A stretch of 64,000 nucleotides of DNA from Halisarca cf. caerulea (GCA_963170055.1 CAUJGJ010000030.1:2847837-2911836); one strand, 5' to 3'. Positions 26,101 to 43,554 are shown, counted from the stretch's first letter. The notes: a model not told the origin generated them from the letters alone. Numbers and translations: made by a program.

Positions 26101-29100
26101 CAAAGAAATTGCCACTAGCCCTAGCAAGGAACACTGATAACTTAATATACAGCAGTTTATATTTTAAATTAGTATATATGTCACACATTCTAGGTCTCAT
26201 TAAAAGTCCAAGGTGCTCTTGACTGTGCAAGCTCTTGACAATCCAAATAAATTTGTGAAAATGGCAAAAAGAAGTTCTGCAAAGTCTATAGACAGTACGT
26301 ATGTACGTATATGTACGTACATAAAATAGTTATTGTGTGTTGTGTGTTCAAAATGAATATGTAAGTGTATAAAAACCATTTAAAAATGGTAAAAGGATGT
26401 AGGATTGACACAGGACAGTACAAAAAGGCCTTATCAAAAAAGGATCTCCAAAAACATTTGGAACAAGGGTGAGTTGCAAAACAGGTACTTGGCTAGATGG
26501 GCAAAGGGCAAGACAGGCATAGGGCTAGACGAGCATAGGGCTACACATACATGAGGCTAGACGGGCATAGGGCTAGACAGAGTTTAATTGGACTGAGTGT
26601 ACACTGTGCAAATTCCTACATCCCTCATGTGCAACACATTATATGTATATGCTGCGGGATGTAGGAATTTGCACAGTGTACACTCAGTCCAATTAAACTC
26701 TGTCTAGCCCTATGCCCGTCTAGCCTCATGTATGTGTAGCCCTATGCTCGTCTAGCCCTATGCCTGTCTTGCCCTTTGCCCATCTAGCCATGTACCTGTT
26801 TTGCAACTCACCCTTGTTCCAAATGTTTTTGGAGGATCCTTTTTAGATAAGGCCTTTTTGTACTGTCCTGTGTCAATCCTACATCCTTTCACCATTTTTA
26901 AATGGTTTTTATACACACTCTTGTTCGTGCGATTTTTCCTTTAAAGAACACTTGTTCGAATAGAGTCTGCATAGATACTCAAACCCCTGTGGTTAAAGGA
27001 TTCCACTGCAGTTGAGTTGAGAAGGAACATAATCAAGTCTTGTAACATAAGAAGGTAAAACTATGCAGCTACGTGACCAAAATCAATGTACCCACGTAGA
27101 AACAAACGCTCAAACAAAAAAGCGCTGAAGTCGATCGCGACGATCGTCGAACCAGAGAAGGTTTTGCCTTGTGTACGTACATGTACGCCTAGTCTCGCGT
27201 AGCCATTCCGGTAATCCGAAAATGGCTGATCCGGCGAATGTATGGGATTTGCCTATTAATTTTTTCTCGCTTTAGAAGTCCAGATGTGGCTTTAAAACCT
27301 ACAAAAGGCACTTCGCGCTAACAATCGGAGCTCACTGGCGAAAGATGAGACCTCTGGACCCTTCGTGGCGACCTGTAGCTCAGTTCGAAAAAACGACAAG
27401 AAGAAGAAGAAGAATCTTAAAATGCTATGGTGTTGCGGACCCATACCTCGTCAAGTGAACTTCGCATTTCTTTGAAGAGATAGCTTTACGAAGCTTTTAA
27501 ACTACTTTTCCTTGTAGCTGGTGTGTCAAAATGTGTTAAAATCTACTTTTGAAAACTATGGAGTCATCATACTGTTAGTTTTTTGGCGAAAACAAATTTT
27601 CGCTAATGTATGGCGGCCATGTTTTTCCGTGTCAATCCTACATAGGAGTACTACCGTACTCCATAATACATCTGTGTATGATGTACTGGTAATAGACACT
27701 AAGTGAAAGGTGGGGATGGTGTTAAGAAAGTCTACATGCAGTATTGCAATGCACGAGCACTACTCAGCTACTTTTAAGTGGTACCAGATTAATTTCGTAA
27801 CTTTGCTGAGTTTACTGTGCAAGGTGTGAAACCTAAGAATCTAGTGCATGTAAATCAAGTGAGTGGTGCGTACAGGGGAGAAAAGAGCATAATACTTGAG
27901 TGTGAGACTGGAGTAGGCAGCAAAATTAAGGACAAATTCTAATTATGGAATGCACGTTAGAGGTTAATATTTTTTCTAGCATTAAAGGCTACGTATAATA
28001 CTGTACACGTACATCAGCTATACATGAGGAGGCTGTCCCGAGTATATTTCAACCATAGATCCTCTAAACTACGTAACCAACATAGAATACATATAGCAGC
28101 ATAAAATACATAATAATAGACACACAATAGCTTGCATACCTGTACATTAAGAAAACTCACTTCTTTGACAGAAGACACTATGTCTTTTGACGTGCTCAGA
28201 GTACTAACTTGCTCAGCAGTAATACGTGTTATAATAAAGTTGAATCCAACGTTCATAAATTTCATCAGATTGTCTCCCTTGTTCAATAGAGTTTTGTCAA
28301 AGTAAGACACCCACATGCTGTAAAGGAAATACCACAACAAACGTCAGCAAGGCATACCAAATAGCAAGCATCAAACAGCTCAAGATGAACCTCAGCCGTT
28401 TAAAGTGGCAGTCATTACAAAGCTTAATGACCACTTCTGCTAGGTCTCCACCGCTGAAGGCAAATTCTTCAGGTATACCTAGTTCCTGTCCAAACAACAC
28501 AGCTTTCTTGACAATTTGACACTCTGCTTCTCCTGACAGTTTACTCTTACTCTGTACAAAGTTGTGAGTACAAAAGAAGCACATACTGAGGAATACAAGA
28601 CAACAAAGTAACAAGACATTTTGGTAACACATGATAAGACCAACAATATATGTACAAACGTACCTCTTGCCGACAGACTTTTGACCAATATCCTTCTGGC
28701 TTTTCATACAAAGACTGAAACTTTAACGCAAGGTTGTCTGTCATGGAGAACCATGAATTAACAGTGGAAGCAGGTATATATGGTCAAATAAAACAACATA
28801 ACATACTGAGTACACTTAGTGTAATATATTTTCCTTATTAACAAGAATACAATAAAAATACTTACACCAAAATACTCTGATTCCAAAAGTGCTCTGTGTT
28901 CCTCGATTTTCCAATATTTCCGCCATCATTTTACATGCATTTCTCAGAACTTGAAAAATAGGACCATGCTCCGAGTTCCCTATCCAGGGAATATCAAAGT
29001 TTCCCCAAGACCTGGACATACATTCAAACAGAGAGAATAATAATGATAAAGCATTTACAACCATACAGGACCTGCTAAGTTCATACACACACGTACGTGC

Positions 29101-32100
29101 ATGGTACTCCCAGAACAAAAATGAGTTTTGTAAATTCGAACTATTTAATATTACTGCAAACTAGGTATCATGTGTGCAATCCCCTGTACTGTAACAATAT
29201 CCCTATATCTAATGCTAAGCAAAAGGTATATCTGCATAATACTATGGAAATATACATACAGTTGAACCTCGTTAACATGAAACTGCTTAACACAAAATAT
29301 CTTTTAACATGAAATGCTAGTCAAGTCCAAGTGCAGGTCCAAGCATAACATATTGACTGTGTACTGTTTACATGAAACACTGTTAAGATGAAACTTCAGC
29401 ACAGTCCCCTGAGTTTCGTTTTAACGAGGTTTGACTGTACAGTGGAATCTGTATAATCCGGCACCTGCTGGTGAGTGAAAAACAGTAACTGTTTTGGATT
29501 AGCAGGTTGCTGGATTATAGAGGTCAGGTTGCATCATGAAAATTAATGATCGGTGTCAGAGAATCTTGGGCATTTCAAGTAAATATTGGTTTATAGAGGT
29601 GCCAGATTAGGCAGGTTTCACTGTATATACATACACATGTGTGAGCTTGCAAACTAAGAATACCAACAAGACATAAACAAATCTTGATTAAATTTTACTA
29701 TGCAATATGATTAGCTACAGTATATATTGTGTATAGAGGAAAACTTTCGTGGACTACATTTTCGGGAATTTCAGAAATACCTTGACAATGGAGTGTGTGC
29801 AGTGATATAGACAGGAAGTGTGTGCAGTTCCACAGACAGGAAGTGTGTGCAGTTCCAGAGACAAGAAGTGTGTGCAGTTCTAGAGACAGGAAGTGTGTGC
29901 AGTTCCATAGACAGGAAGTGTGTGCAGTTCTAGATACAGGAAGTGTGTGCAGTTCCACAGACAGGAAGTGTGTGCAGTTCCAGAGACAAGAAGTGTGTGC
30001 AGTTCTAGAGACAGGAAGTGTGTGCAGTTCCATAGACAGGAAGTGTGTGCAGTTCTAGATACAGGAAGTGTGTGCAGTTCCACAGACAGGAAGTGTGTGC
30101 AGTTCCAGAGACAAGAAGTGTGTGCAGTTCTAGAGACAGGAAGTGTGTGCAGTTCCATAGACAGGAAGTGTGTGCAGTTCTAGATACAGGAAGTGTGTGC
30201 AGTTCCACAGACAGGAAGTGTGTGCAGTTCCATAGACAGGAAGTGTGTGCAGTTCCATAGACAGGAAGTGTGTGCAGTTCCATAGACAGGAAGTGTGTGC
30301 AGTTCCATAGACAGGAAGTGTGTGCAGTTCCACAGACAGGGAGTGTGTGCAGTTCCAGAGACAGTGAGTCTGCAGGGCTGGAAATAGCAACCCGCCATAT
30401 ACCATTTTCTGAGCAAAACATGAATTATGACTGACCAAAATCCAGTTGGGTCAGCCATTTGGCTGACTAACACTTTTCCGTATATAAAATCCTTGTAACT
30501 ACTGAAACGAGACCTGAGCCTTCAATAATTGACTATTAAAGTTAAGCACCAATTACTGTACATGTACAAACTTCTGCAGGATGAAACATTTGCGGATGGC
30601 CAATTTTCGTGGATACCTCTTTAAGCATGCCTTCTTTCAGTCTCTAATTGATATAAACTTAATTCCTCTGTTTCTAGACAAAGCCATTAAACAAATGATC
30701 AAAAGCACTGCAGTACTTCTCAACAACTCATGTTCTTTTGATGGCTATTTTCATCATTGTACAAGTACTTTACCTAAATTTTCATGGGCTTGAAGTTTAC
30801 GTGCATGATTTCCAATGTCTATTTGTTTACTTCTACAGTTTCTTGTTACAACAGTGAGTACCTTCCCAATAACATATGTACTGTATATACCAAAGATCTT
30901 TGGTCTACAGCCATTTTGCAACATGCAGTAATGAGTCATCAAATGTCGACATTCACAGTGATTACTTGAATTTTGCAAAATATGATCATTCACAAAAAAA
31001 TCCTCACTGTCCTACAAAATGGTGATATATCATATTCTATACAGAACATCTAAATATACCAAAGTACATACAAGCTAACCTTGGTTTGTAATAGTGAGTG
31101 CTGCACTTTAGGTACAATATGACTAGGTTCATATCGGCCAACAGTAATCATTGCTTGTGTATCAAACTCACTTAGTAGTGAAGGTTTTGACGATATGAAC
31201 CACACTCTGAGGTACAGTTGTAAAAAGCCCCTCCATTCTCGTCAGAAATTCAATTACATAATCAGCACGTAATGATGTTTTCCCATACACTTCATCCACC
31301 CTGTGTAGCAGAGGAGCAATACTGCACACATAGTCCAATAACCTTCATCCATATGTACTTACCGTTCATCAAATGTTCTGTGCACAATCACAAGATGAAG
31401 GAGCAGTTCATGAGGGAAACGATCGTGAGAAACACGCTCCTTCAATAGCTTTAGTCCCTTGTCAGAAGTACCTGTCCTCTATAGTAAAACAAAATCACCA
31501 CTGAAATGTGGCTACAGAACAATGTACTATGTACATGCAGATCATAGGTGTAGGAACCATGGGGTCTGGATGGGCTATAGCCCCCCCAATGTTTGCCTGA
31601 TCATATACTAAACAAGCTATTATACTGCACATGAACTGCACATGATATTGAATGAGCCCCCCCCCCCCCCCCCCCCCCCCAAAGTACAAGTCATTCCTAC
31701 ACCACTGCAGATGTACCTGGCTCTCAAACTTGCTGAAATGTGTCATAACATGAATAAGCCTTTCAGATGTCACTCCTTGTTTGGAAATTGCTTCTAAATA
31801 ATCTTTCAGTTGGGTTTGGAGTGGATAATTGAAACTTGTCAATGATTTAGATGATCGAGATGATAGCCCTATATATAGACATCAAAGGACAAATGCATAT
31901 CAAAATATAGAATCATAAAGCACTATATATACATTGCAACACACACACCAGATGTCTTGTCTGCAGATTGCACTACTGCTGGCTCATCAACACTGGTGTG
32001 TTTCTGCACTAACACAGAGACTTCCCCTGGGTCCCCTTGTTTTAAGATGTCCATGAAATATAGACCATCCTTCTGGCTGATGATGTATACTGCAAAATCA

Positions 32101-32662
32101 CAGCTCTCCACATCCCAGAATCCACCGTGTGGAGTGATGGTGTCTGAGGTGTTCACTACTATCAGACAAAGTACATCACCATTCTCTATTTCCTCACTGA
32201 GCTTATCCAGAATAGACTTCATCCCCTCCTCCCTGCTCTCAAGTTGATATGCTACGACATACTGAAAGTTAATGTCCCCATCAGTAACACTCTCAAAGTC
32301 AACACATTTTGTAGACTCCACTAGCGGGACTGTAGCCTTGCTCAAGGCTTTACAAGGGAAGTCTTCAGCATTGTTCTGATATTTCACTGACAGTCCTATC
32401 GGAAGCATGAAGGTTAACATGGACACAAGGCCATCCACTAGTGCTTTTAATACTAGACTCGACCAGAAGACGTAGTACTGAACTTACTGTAAGTGTATTC
32501 CACGTCTCCACTTGTTTTCCTCTCGCTGGAGCCGGTAACGATATTCGAGGACCTTGGCAAAGGCTGAAGGAGGGACGTGTCTTCTGAGCTGTGAGTGTCC
32601 TCAAGGGCGATGGATACTTGCTCTACGCTCAAATCATTTTGTTGTCCTCCGGACGTAGCCAT
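1..32662 (-). CDS. RNF213: RNF213/mysterin-like giant AAA+ E3 ubiquitin ligase, N-terminal half (partial at left edge)
   Basis: Family role: RNF213 is a cytosolic, lipid-droplet-associated dynein-like AAA+ ubiquitin ligase. I see 42 phase-compatible exons (high to low): 32662-32488, 32443-31949, 31868-31717, 31478-31363, 31300-31172, 29011-28866, 28737-28664, 28551-28391, 28317-28140, 25936-25697, ~24404-24315, 23575-23478, 23406-23142, 22786-22730, 21164-20551, 18492-18072, 17320-16538, 15258-14950, 14767-14660, 13052-12840, 12769-12611, 11694-11525, 10838-10784, 10713-10476, 9583-9411, 8842-8684, 8074-7968, 7898-7786, 7371-7233, 6532-6474, 5902-5672, 5448-5339, 4191-4017, 3407-3230, 2777-2437, 1981-1906, 1725-1622, 1441-1361, 1279-1032, 715-565, 257-214, 119-1. 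Walker A GGAGNGKTHY spans 10476/9583 (probably AAA2). A second Walker A, GETGVGKT, is near 3350, and its Walker B VFLDEIN is near 1430 (probably AAA3). The first ATG (MATSGG) opens the model. RING and RZ finger lie off the edge. Exon 5902-5672 seems frameshifted. Confidence 0.9.
962..1028. repeat. (CT)n(CA)n microsatellite at an RNF213-like 5' splice site
   Basis: In the sense of the gene it reads (GT)n then (AG)n. It starts within 4 nt of the donor of exon 1279-1032. Confidence 0.95.
1861..1910 (-). repeat. Donor-echo repeat at RNF213-like exon 1981-1906
   Basis: Sense strand: CATGCTG|GTGAGTGTAC at the splice site is followed by CATGCTGGTC and CATGCTGATGAGTGTAC within 50 nt. Confidence 0.6.
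3659..3847. mobile_element. TA-flanked MITE, CAGTGARACCTC-end family
   Basis: The left end is CAGTGAGACGTCACTTATC and the right end its approximate complement (GATAAGTGAGGTCTGACTG), each next to TA. Length 189 bp, intronic. The end sequence resembles pogo/Tigger-type termini; that assignment is inference. Confidence 0.75.
4400..4492. repeat. Imperfect inverted repeat (about 36-39-bp arms)
   Basis: GTTATAACCC…ATTAATAATCA at 4400-4438 pairs with TGATTATTAATACC…GGGTTATAAC at 4457-4492, with a few mismatches. It is a small foldback in an RNF213-like intron. Confidence 0.75.
4838..4933. repeat. CACATGTACACA minisatellite
   Basis: Four to five imperfect units of about 18-22 bp built on ACACTACACATGTACAC. 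Confidence 0.75.
5079..5094. repeat. Poly-C run (16)
   Basis: A homopolymer of 16 C, i.e. poly-G in the RNF213-like sense strand. Confidence 0.95.
5672..5902 (-). other. RNF213-like exon with apparent frameshift
   Basis: The exon's 5' half reads in the frame set by the previous exon (…VYKKKDGTVEHVDTTKMG…MLLEVTSF). Its 3' half reads one base ahead (…TPPDNRFVSRSLAITV…VSVKGDV), which is the frame required by the next exon at 5448-5339. A stop blocks the second frame just upstream of the overlap, near 5800. Either one base is wrong or inserted around 5790-5800, or the true acceptor is an internal AG near 5792 that also restores phase but has no good pyrimidine tract. I favour a one-base error or a real frameshift. 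Confidence 0.6.
6440..6473 (-). repeat. GTAACCAGG donor-echo repeat at exon 6532-6474
   Basis: Sense strand: the donor CAAG|GTAACCAGG is followed by GTAACCAGG, GTAACCATT and GTAACCAGG in direct tandem. Confidence 0.8.
6540..6910 (+). mobile_element. Possible retroelement 3' end
   Basis: A T-rich stretch, then GGGCGCCTAGTGTAGTAGCC, AATAAATAAG and a short (ATCCC)n-like tail (near 6875-6907). The layout is that of a LINE or SINE 3' terminus, but no coding remnant is seen. Confidence 0.3.
7017..7188. mobile_element. MITE-like element with CAGTAGAACTTGC ends
   Basis: The ends CAGTAGAACTTGCTT and AAGCAAGTTCTACTG are exact inverted complements. The interior carries GGGACAGAATGAGGAGTAC and TACTATCCAGGAG, the same words that build the 33-bp minisatellite at 11100-11440 and the arrays at 12200-12340. 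Confidence 0.65.
8425..8601. mobile_element. MITE, CAGTGARACCTC-end family
   Basis: The right end (GATTAGAGAGGTCTCACTG, then TA) is clear. The left end (TAATGAAACTTCTCTTATC) is degenerate. The interior contains repeated words such as CTAATCCGGCC and CTAAACCGGCC. Confidence 0.6.
8921..9086. repeat. (CA)n microsatellite, sense (GT)n
   Basis: About 165 bp of interrupted CA, with CG and ATG interruptions, near the acceptor of exon 8842-8684. Confidence 0.95.
9165..9415 (-). repeat. 22-bp minisatellite containing the splice donor of exon 9583-9411
   Basis: About 11-12 units of CTCTAGTGTAGGTTGAGTGG plus TG (sense strand). The first unit overlaps the exon end (AGT|GTAGGTTGAG), so each later unit is a copy of the 5' splice site. 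Confidence 0.9.
9738..9867. repeat. CA tract with AGCACACATGGACA interruptions
   Basis: Alternating (CA)n and the word AGCACACATGGACA about four times; the same compound word reappears at 10156-10276 on the far side of the SINE. Confidence 0.9.
9868..10150 (-). mobile_element. tRNA-derived SINE-like element with (ATT)n tail
   Basis: Read on the minus strand, the element opens with a box-A-like TGGCTCAGTAGG (10138-10127) in a tRNA-like context (GGTGGCTCAGTAGGTTAGCAC). A unique body of about 250 bp follows, ending in (ATT)n at 9868-9885. I do not see a convincing box B. It lies between two CA tracts in an RNF213-like intron. Confidence 0.55.
10156..10282. repeat. CA tract flanking the SINE-like element
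   Basis: Compound (CA)n with AGCACACATGGACA ends like the 9738 tract. The SINE probably inserted into, or is bounded by copies of, one tract. Confidence 0.9.
11100..11440. repeat. 33-bp minisatellite
   Basis: About nine units of TACTCACTAACCCAGGTAC plus TCACTATCCAGGAG. It is open in several frames only because 33 is a multiple of three. Related words lie at 7095-7175 and 12195-12340. Confidence 0.92.
12190..12345. repeat. Tandem pair related to the 33-bp minisatellite
   Basis: GTATACACAGGGACAGAATG followed by AGGAGTA…CCAGGTACTTACTA occurs twice, about 90 bp apart. Confidence 0.75.
13811..14150 (-). other. Possible small transcription unit or unassigned exons in an RNF213-like intron
   Basis: In the intron between exons 14767-14660 and 13052-12840, which join in phase without it, there are two exon-like pieces. 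One contains ATGGAAGCTATC ending in a good donor (GGGAG|GTAAGG, near 14118). The second follows an AG near 14021 and opens with ATGGCTAAAAAG, a lysine/arginine-rich ORF (MAKKTKLQQSE…RREKRLKDMF). The two are not in one frame if spliced, so the first could be 5' leader. No family is recognised. It may be an alternative promoter, a small nested gene or chance. Confidence 0.25.
14155..14265. promoter_or_regulatory. CpG-rich island-like stretch in an intron
   Basis: This stretch is rich in CpG compared with the surrounding intron (GTCGACGTC, GGGCGTTTT, TCGTTTGCGC, CAAAATGGCG). It sits just upstream of the unassigned exon pair on the minus strand and begins an ATGGCG word on the plus strand. It could be an internal promoter. 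Support is only compositional. Confidence 0.3.
14410..14432. repeat. (AT)n microsatellite
   Basis: A short uninterrupted AT tract in an RNF213-like intron. Confidence 0.9.
15262..15750. repeat. 26-bp minisatellite next to the acceptor of exon 15258-14950
   Basis: About 18 units of CACAGCACTGACTGCACAAC plus ACTACA. In sense it reads …TAGTGTTGTGCAG|TCAGTGC…, so each unit carries an acceptor-like TTGTGCAG. The array ends within a few tens of bases of the true acceptor. Confidence 0.92.
15845..15864. repeat. Poly-G run (20)
   Basis: A run of 20 G on the plus strand (poly-C in the RNF213-like transcript). Confidence 0.95.
17754..17911. mobile_element. MITE, CAGTGAAACCTC-end family
   Basis: Ends CAGTGAAACCTCTATAA and the complement of CAGTGAAACCTCTCTAAT, with TA on the right; 158 bp. 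The interior is close to the copy at 20240-20416. Confidence 0.8.
19647..19696. repeat. Perfect hairpin, 23-bp arms, 4-nt loop
   Basis: The left arm AATTGTTTTGAAAACAATTGCCA is exactly complementary in reverse to the segment after the TATT loop. Each arm is itself partly palindromic (AATTGTTTTGAAAACAATT). It lies inside the TIR transposon. Confidence 0.9.
19779..19826. repeat. (AT)n tract inside the TIR transposon
   Basis: About 48 bp of AT. Confidence 0.9.
20240..20416. mobile_element. MITE, CAGTGAAACCTC-end family
   Basis: 177 bp with TA on both sides, ends CAGTGAAACCTCTGTAATC and its complement. The interior includes CATCTTATGAG and CAGTCGCCATA, shared with the 17754 copy. It lies about 100 bp outside the larger TIR transposon. 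Confidence 0.8.
21915..22235. mobile_element. MITE with TA-CCGTA… ends, CpG-rich TIRs
   Basis: Left CCGTATGCATGCGCTCAAAT and a right complement (ATTTGAGCGCATATGG), each next to TA; 321 bp. The TIRs extend about 45 bp through GGATGAAACTTTCG. No ORF. Confidence 0.8.
23041..23099. repeat. (CA)n microsatellite, sense (GT)n
   Basis: It lies about 40 nt into the intron following RNF213-like exon 23406-23142. Confidence 0.95.
24965..25338. mobile_element. MITE with TA-CC(G/A)TAGAAGTTG ends
   Basis: 374 bp. CCATAGAAGTTGGAATTC at the left, and the complement of TCGTAGAAGTTGAAAC at the right, both next to TA. Subterminal GTTAAAGTTT is shared with the 36471 element. Located in an RNF213-like intron. 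Confidence 0.7.
26365..26916. repeat. Long near-perfect inverted repeat (260-bp arms, 31-nt loop)
   Basis: The arm 26365-26624 and the arm 26656-26916 are reverse complements with only about four differences (three substitutions and one 1-nt indel by eye). The loop is 26625-26655. The arms contain short internal repeats of the type GGGCTAGACGAGCATA. It sits in the RNF213-like intron between exons 28140 and 25936. No ORF or transposase is seen. It may be a foldback element or MITE dimer. Confidence 0.92.
27080..27660. other. CpG-rich unassigned intronic block
   Basis: A stretch richer in CG dinucleotides (GCGACGATCGTCG, CTCGCGTAG, GGCGAATG) than its AT-rich surroundings, containing a (GAA)n run. 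It may be an unrecognised transposon next to the long inverted repeat. No ORF or TIR was established. Confidence 0.3.
29259..29437. mobile_element. MITE, CAGTTGAACCTCGTTAA ends
   Basis: 179 bp with TA on both sides. Repeated AACATGAAAC/ACATGAAACAC words lie inside. It abuts the next copy and shares one TA with it. Confidence 0.75.
29440..29623. mobile_element. MITE, CAGTGGAATCTGTATAATCC ends
   Basis: 184 bp. It starts at the TA that closes the preceding element, and its right end GCAGGTTTCACTG is followed by TA. Confidence 0.7.
29786..30370. repeat. 25-bp minisatellite with 125-bp higher-order period
   Basis: About 23 units of GTGTGCAGTTCCATAGACAG plus GAA(GT). Five unit variants recur in the same order at 125-bp spacing for about three rounds. 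The last third is a homogeneous CATAGACAGG run. Confidence 0.93.
31657..31680. repeat. Poly-C run (24), poly-G in the transcript
   Basis: 24 C on the plus strand, 36-59 nt downstream of the donor of RNF213-like exon 31868-31717. Confidence 0.95.
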
Positions 32663-34227
32663 GATTTAGCTCATGTTTTAAAACAAAGAGCAGACGTCAA
32701 TGTAAGATGCTGGTACGTAGTGGAACTTGTACTTCAAAAACAAACCTTTAACAATGGTTTCCAAGAAATTAATGGCCCAATCTCTCGTTTGGTCGCGTGA
32801 TGACACGCAAGGACTGAGGATTAGGGGATTTTCTAATTTTACCAACCATGTGACAAACACGAGGAAATTGACGTCATTCCAATGGTTCTACGTATGTTCA
32901 TGAAACTGAAAGGTGGCACTGCTCACTTCCAAGTGGAGACAGGCAGGTGGCAGGGAGTAGCACGAGAGGATCGGGTTTGCCGAGAGTGTGCTAATGGTAT
33001 GATTGAGGATGTATACCACTGGTTGTTGAGCTGCCCTGTATGGTCTAACCAACGTCATCCCGTTATTGCACGTGCTCGTAAACTGAACAGTGATTTTGAT
33101 GACTTGTGCACAAATGTAAAAGTTCCTGTGATTTTGGACCTAGCTTGCAGAGATCACAAAATGGCAAAACTGTAATGTGGTGTGCTCGATTCAATTGATT
33201 TAACTTAATTATGGTTCTATTTTATCTTTGTACCTCATTGGGTATCTCACTACCCTAATGTCTGATGTACATGTGTGCACATTAATAATGATTAATTGAT
33301 TGATTGATTGATATATGGGATAAGTGCCACATGTCACTTCCACTAAATGATATGGAATGTTGACATCCGATACCTTACATGCATGTAGCTGATTACATAC
33401 ATAGTATGTCACCAGCTGGCAGATGTCTTACTACTGTCTTCTTCATTAAAGCAAGGTGAGTCTCGGGCTCTCCCAGCAGGGAAGCTGCTGAAGCAAGAAG
33501 CTGCGTTAATTGCTAATGTTTCAACAATGCACACTGCACCGAGTATTGCAAATAATCATATTTCTCCATTTCCACACAGTGTATGATGTGTACCTGGTTC
33601 ATTTCACTACATGATATCTTGCCACACATGTCTACATGGTATGTTAGAATAGCTATGTAAAATTCCCACTCCCATTTCAACAAATTTCCATACCCAAGCA
33701 TGCCAACCATTTTTACAATGGCTCCAGTTTAGGTTAATTCATTGACAAATTTACATAGTAAATTGAAACATCTTGCATGCTGCAGTGATGTCACTGTGGA
33801 TAGAGTGTATAGCAGTGAACGTTTCTGCATGGCTGCTGTGTGTGTACATGGTGTTGTGCAAGTTGTCAAATCCTGTGACCAGGGAAGCTCCCTCATACAC
33901 GTGTACACACATATAGTGCTAATCAGTTCATTATCTTTGGCTGAGGTTTTGCAAATTACTTTTAGAAGCCAACATTAGTTGCAACCTCTTGTGGTGTTTT
34001 GCTGAAGTGAATACCACTTCAGAAGTTCAACTTCCAGTTTATTCGATATGTTTGCAAATTTCAGGGATGTCTATCCACAGCATTAATTTTTTGTCGGTTT
34101 GTGGCCTGCACCCCACTAACACGGGGAGTCTGTCGCGGGCGGAGTTCCAATAAACACATACGTGTATTCCGTATGTTTCATATTAACGGTTGACGTTCGT
34201 CGAACATCAGCACGTGATTGGAACAAA
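32663..34227. other. Spacer between RNF213-like and VPS35 starts
   Basis: The two genes diverge across 1.57 kb. The left third holds the RNF213-like 5' flank and a truncated LINE (32880-33312). From 33313 to about 34100 I recognise no gene, repeat or RNA. The last 130 bp before VPS35 carry CpGs and a CACGTG E-box (near 34211) and probably form its promoter. Confidence 0.6.
32880..33312 (+). mobile_element. 5'-truncated non-LTR retrotransposon (LINE), ORF2 C-terminal end
   Basis: The reading frame encodes a LINE ORF2 tail: LRMFMKLKGGTAHF, GRWQGV, REDRVCREC and H-x4-C (HWLLSC), a Cx2C…HxxxxC knuckle typical of reverse-transcriptase C-termini. The element ends in a short (ATTG)n tail (near 33290-33312), as expected from target-primed insertion with 5' truncation. 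Only about 0.4 kb remains. It is probably dead. Confidence 0.75.
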
Positions 34228-42493
<8,266 letters not shown>

Positions 42494-43004
42494 CAACACC
42501 AAACCTGGTCCACCTGTATACATCACAAGTATTTTATTGCATGTAAATGCTCTGCAGAGTACGGAGCACCTCGCATGCCTGCACACACACATACAATAGA
42601 CCCTATGCTTGTTAATTGTATTCAAAATGGCCGTGTTGGAGTACTAGGTATATATTTTCCTTTGTAATTAGGTTCAATTGTTTTTTTGTTAAATTTGCCT
42701 ATTATTATTATTTGGATATTAATTATTGTGAATCGATATCAAGTCTTATTTGTGGAATAGCTATATGTGTGGGTGTATGGTAGGAAATTCTTCCAAAGTT
42801 TTCGCTGGAGAATTTTTACTCTATACAAAATCAAAGAAACCATACAAAATTTAAATCAGTGATAATATACCAACAATTTGTACGGATATATAGACAATAT
42901 CGTTCACTGCACACAAAACGTGCACTTAAGCTGTACATTCACAAAACGAAGTGAAGAGCAACAGTTACTGAATACATGTACCAACAAGGTTGTCATTGCT
43001 AATC
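42494..43004. other. Convergent spacer between VPS35 and NOP9
   Basis: This is AT-rich sequence between two stop codons. It must hold both 3' UTRs. I see a minus-strand AATAAA but no clear plus-strand signal, and no other feature. Confidence 0.6.
42533..42538 (-). promoter_or_regulatory. Candidate NOP9 polyadenylation signal
   Basis: AATAAA on the minus strand lies about 470 nt after the NOP9 stop and only 40 nt beyond the VPS35 stop on the other strand. The convergent 3' UTRs would overlap if it is used. Confidence 0.35.
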
Positions 43005-43480
43005 TCAAAACAGAGGGAGTCTCTTGGAGTGGGGATTGCCTTCTTCCTCTGTGAATGGATCATCATCGTCGGTCACTTTGTCAGGTTCAACTAAACTGCT
43101 CCTCTTCTTGGGCAGACGCACTGTCTTCTTTGAGTGCACTTCTCCCTTTAGAATGTCATCAAAGAGAGCAGTAGTCCTTTCAGCTTCTTTCTGCTTCTCC
43201 TGCCACTTTCCCTGCTTCCTCTTAAAGCTCTCAATGTTACAGTTGCGAAGGACAAATTTCCCATAGTAGTCACTTTTCAGCTCCTCCTCGTGGGCTAGCA
43301 GTTCTTCGGCTATTTCCCTCTTAGTTACGATTTCGGAATACTTCCAGCAAGTGTCCACAAGATGACTACCGTGCTTGTGCTGACAAAGTTGGGAGAATGT
43401 GCCCTGCATTGGGAAATAACACTAGTACACTTTAAAGGAGCAGCAAACGATGACAGTGATATGGTTCTATAGTGAGGCAA

Positions 43481-43554
<74 letters not shown>

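Noticed and set aside
27170..27660. Separate gene in the CpG-rich block
   Set aside because: No ORF longer than chance, no splice pattern and no family match.
29698..30421. Long repetitive ORFs on both strands (QFHRQEVCAV-type and LELHTLPVSR-type)
   Set aside because: They are translations of the 25-bp intronic minisatellite, open on both strands because the unit lacks stops. No splice or start support.
1..32662. Splitting the left half into two or more genes at the 14.2-kb CpG-rich spot
   Set aside because: Flanking exons join in phase (…EAQDL|LGQLECRL…), and the exon order follows the RNF213 family from N-terminus to Walker B.
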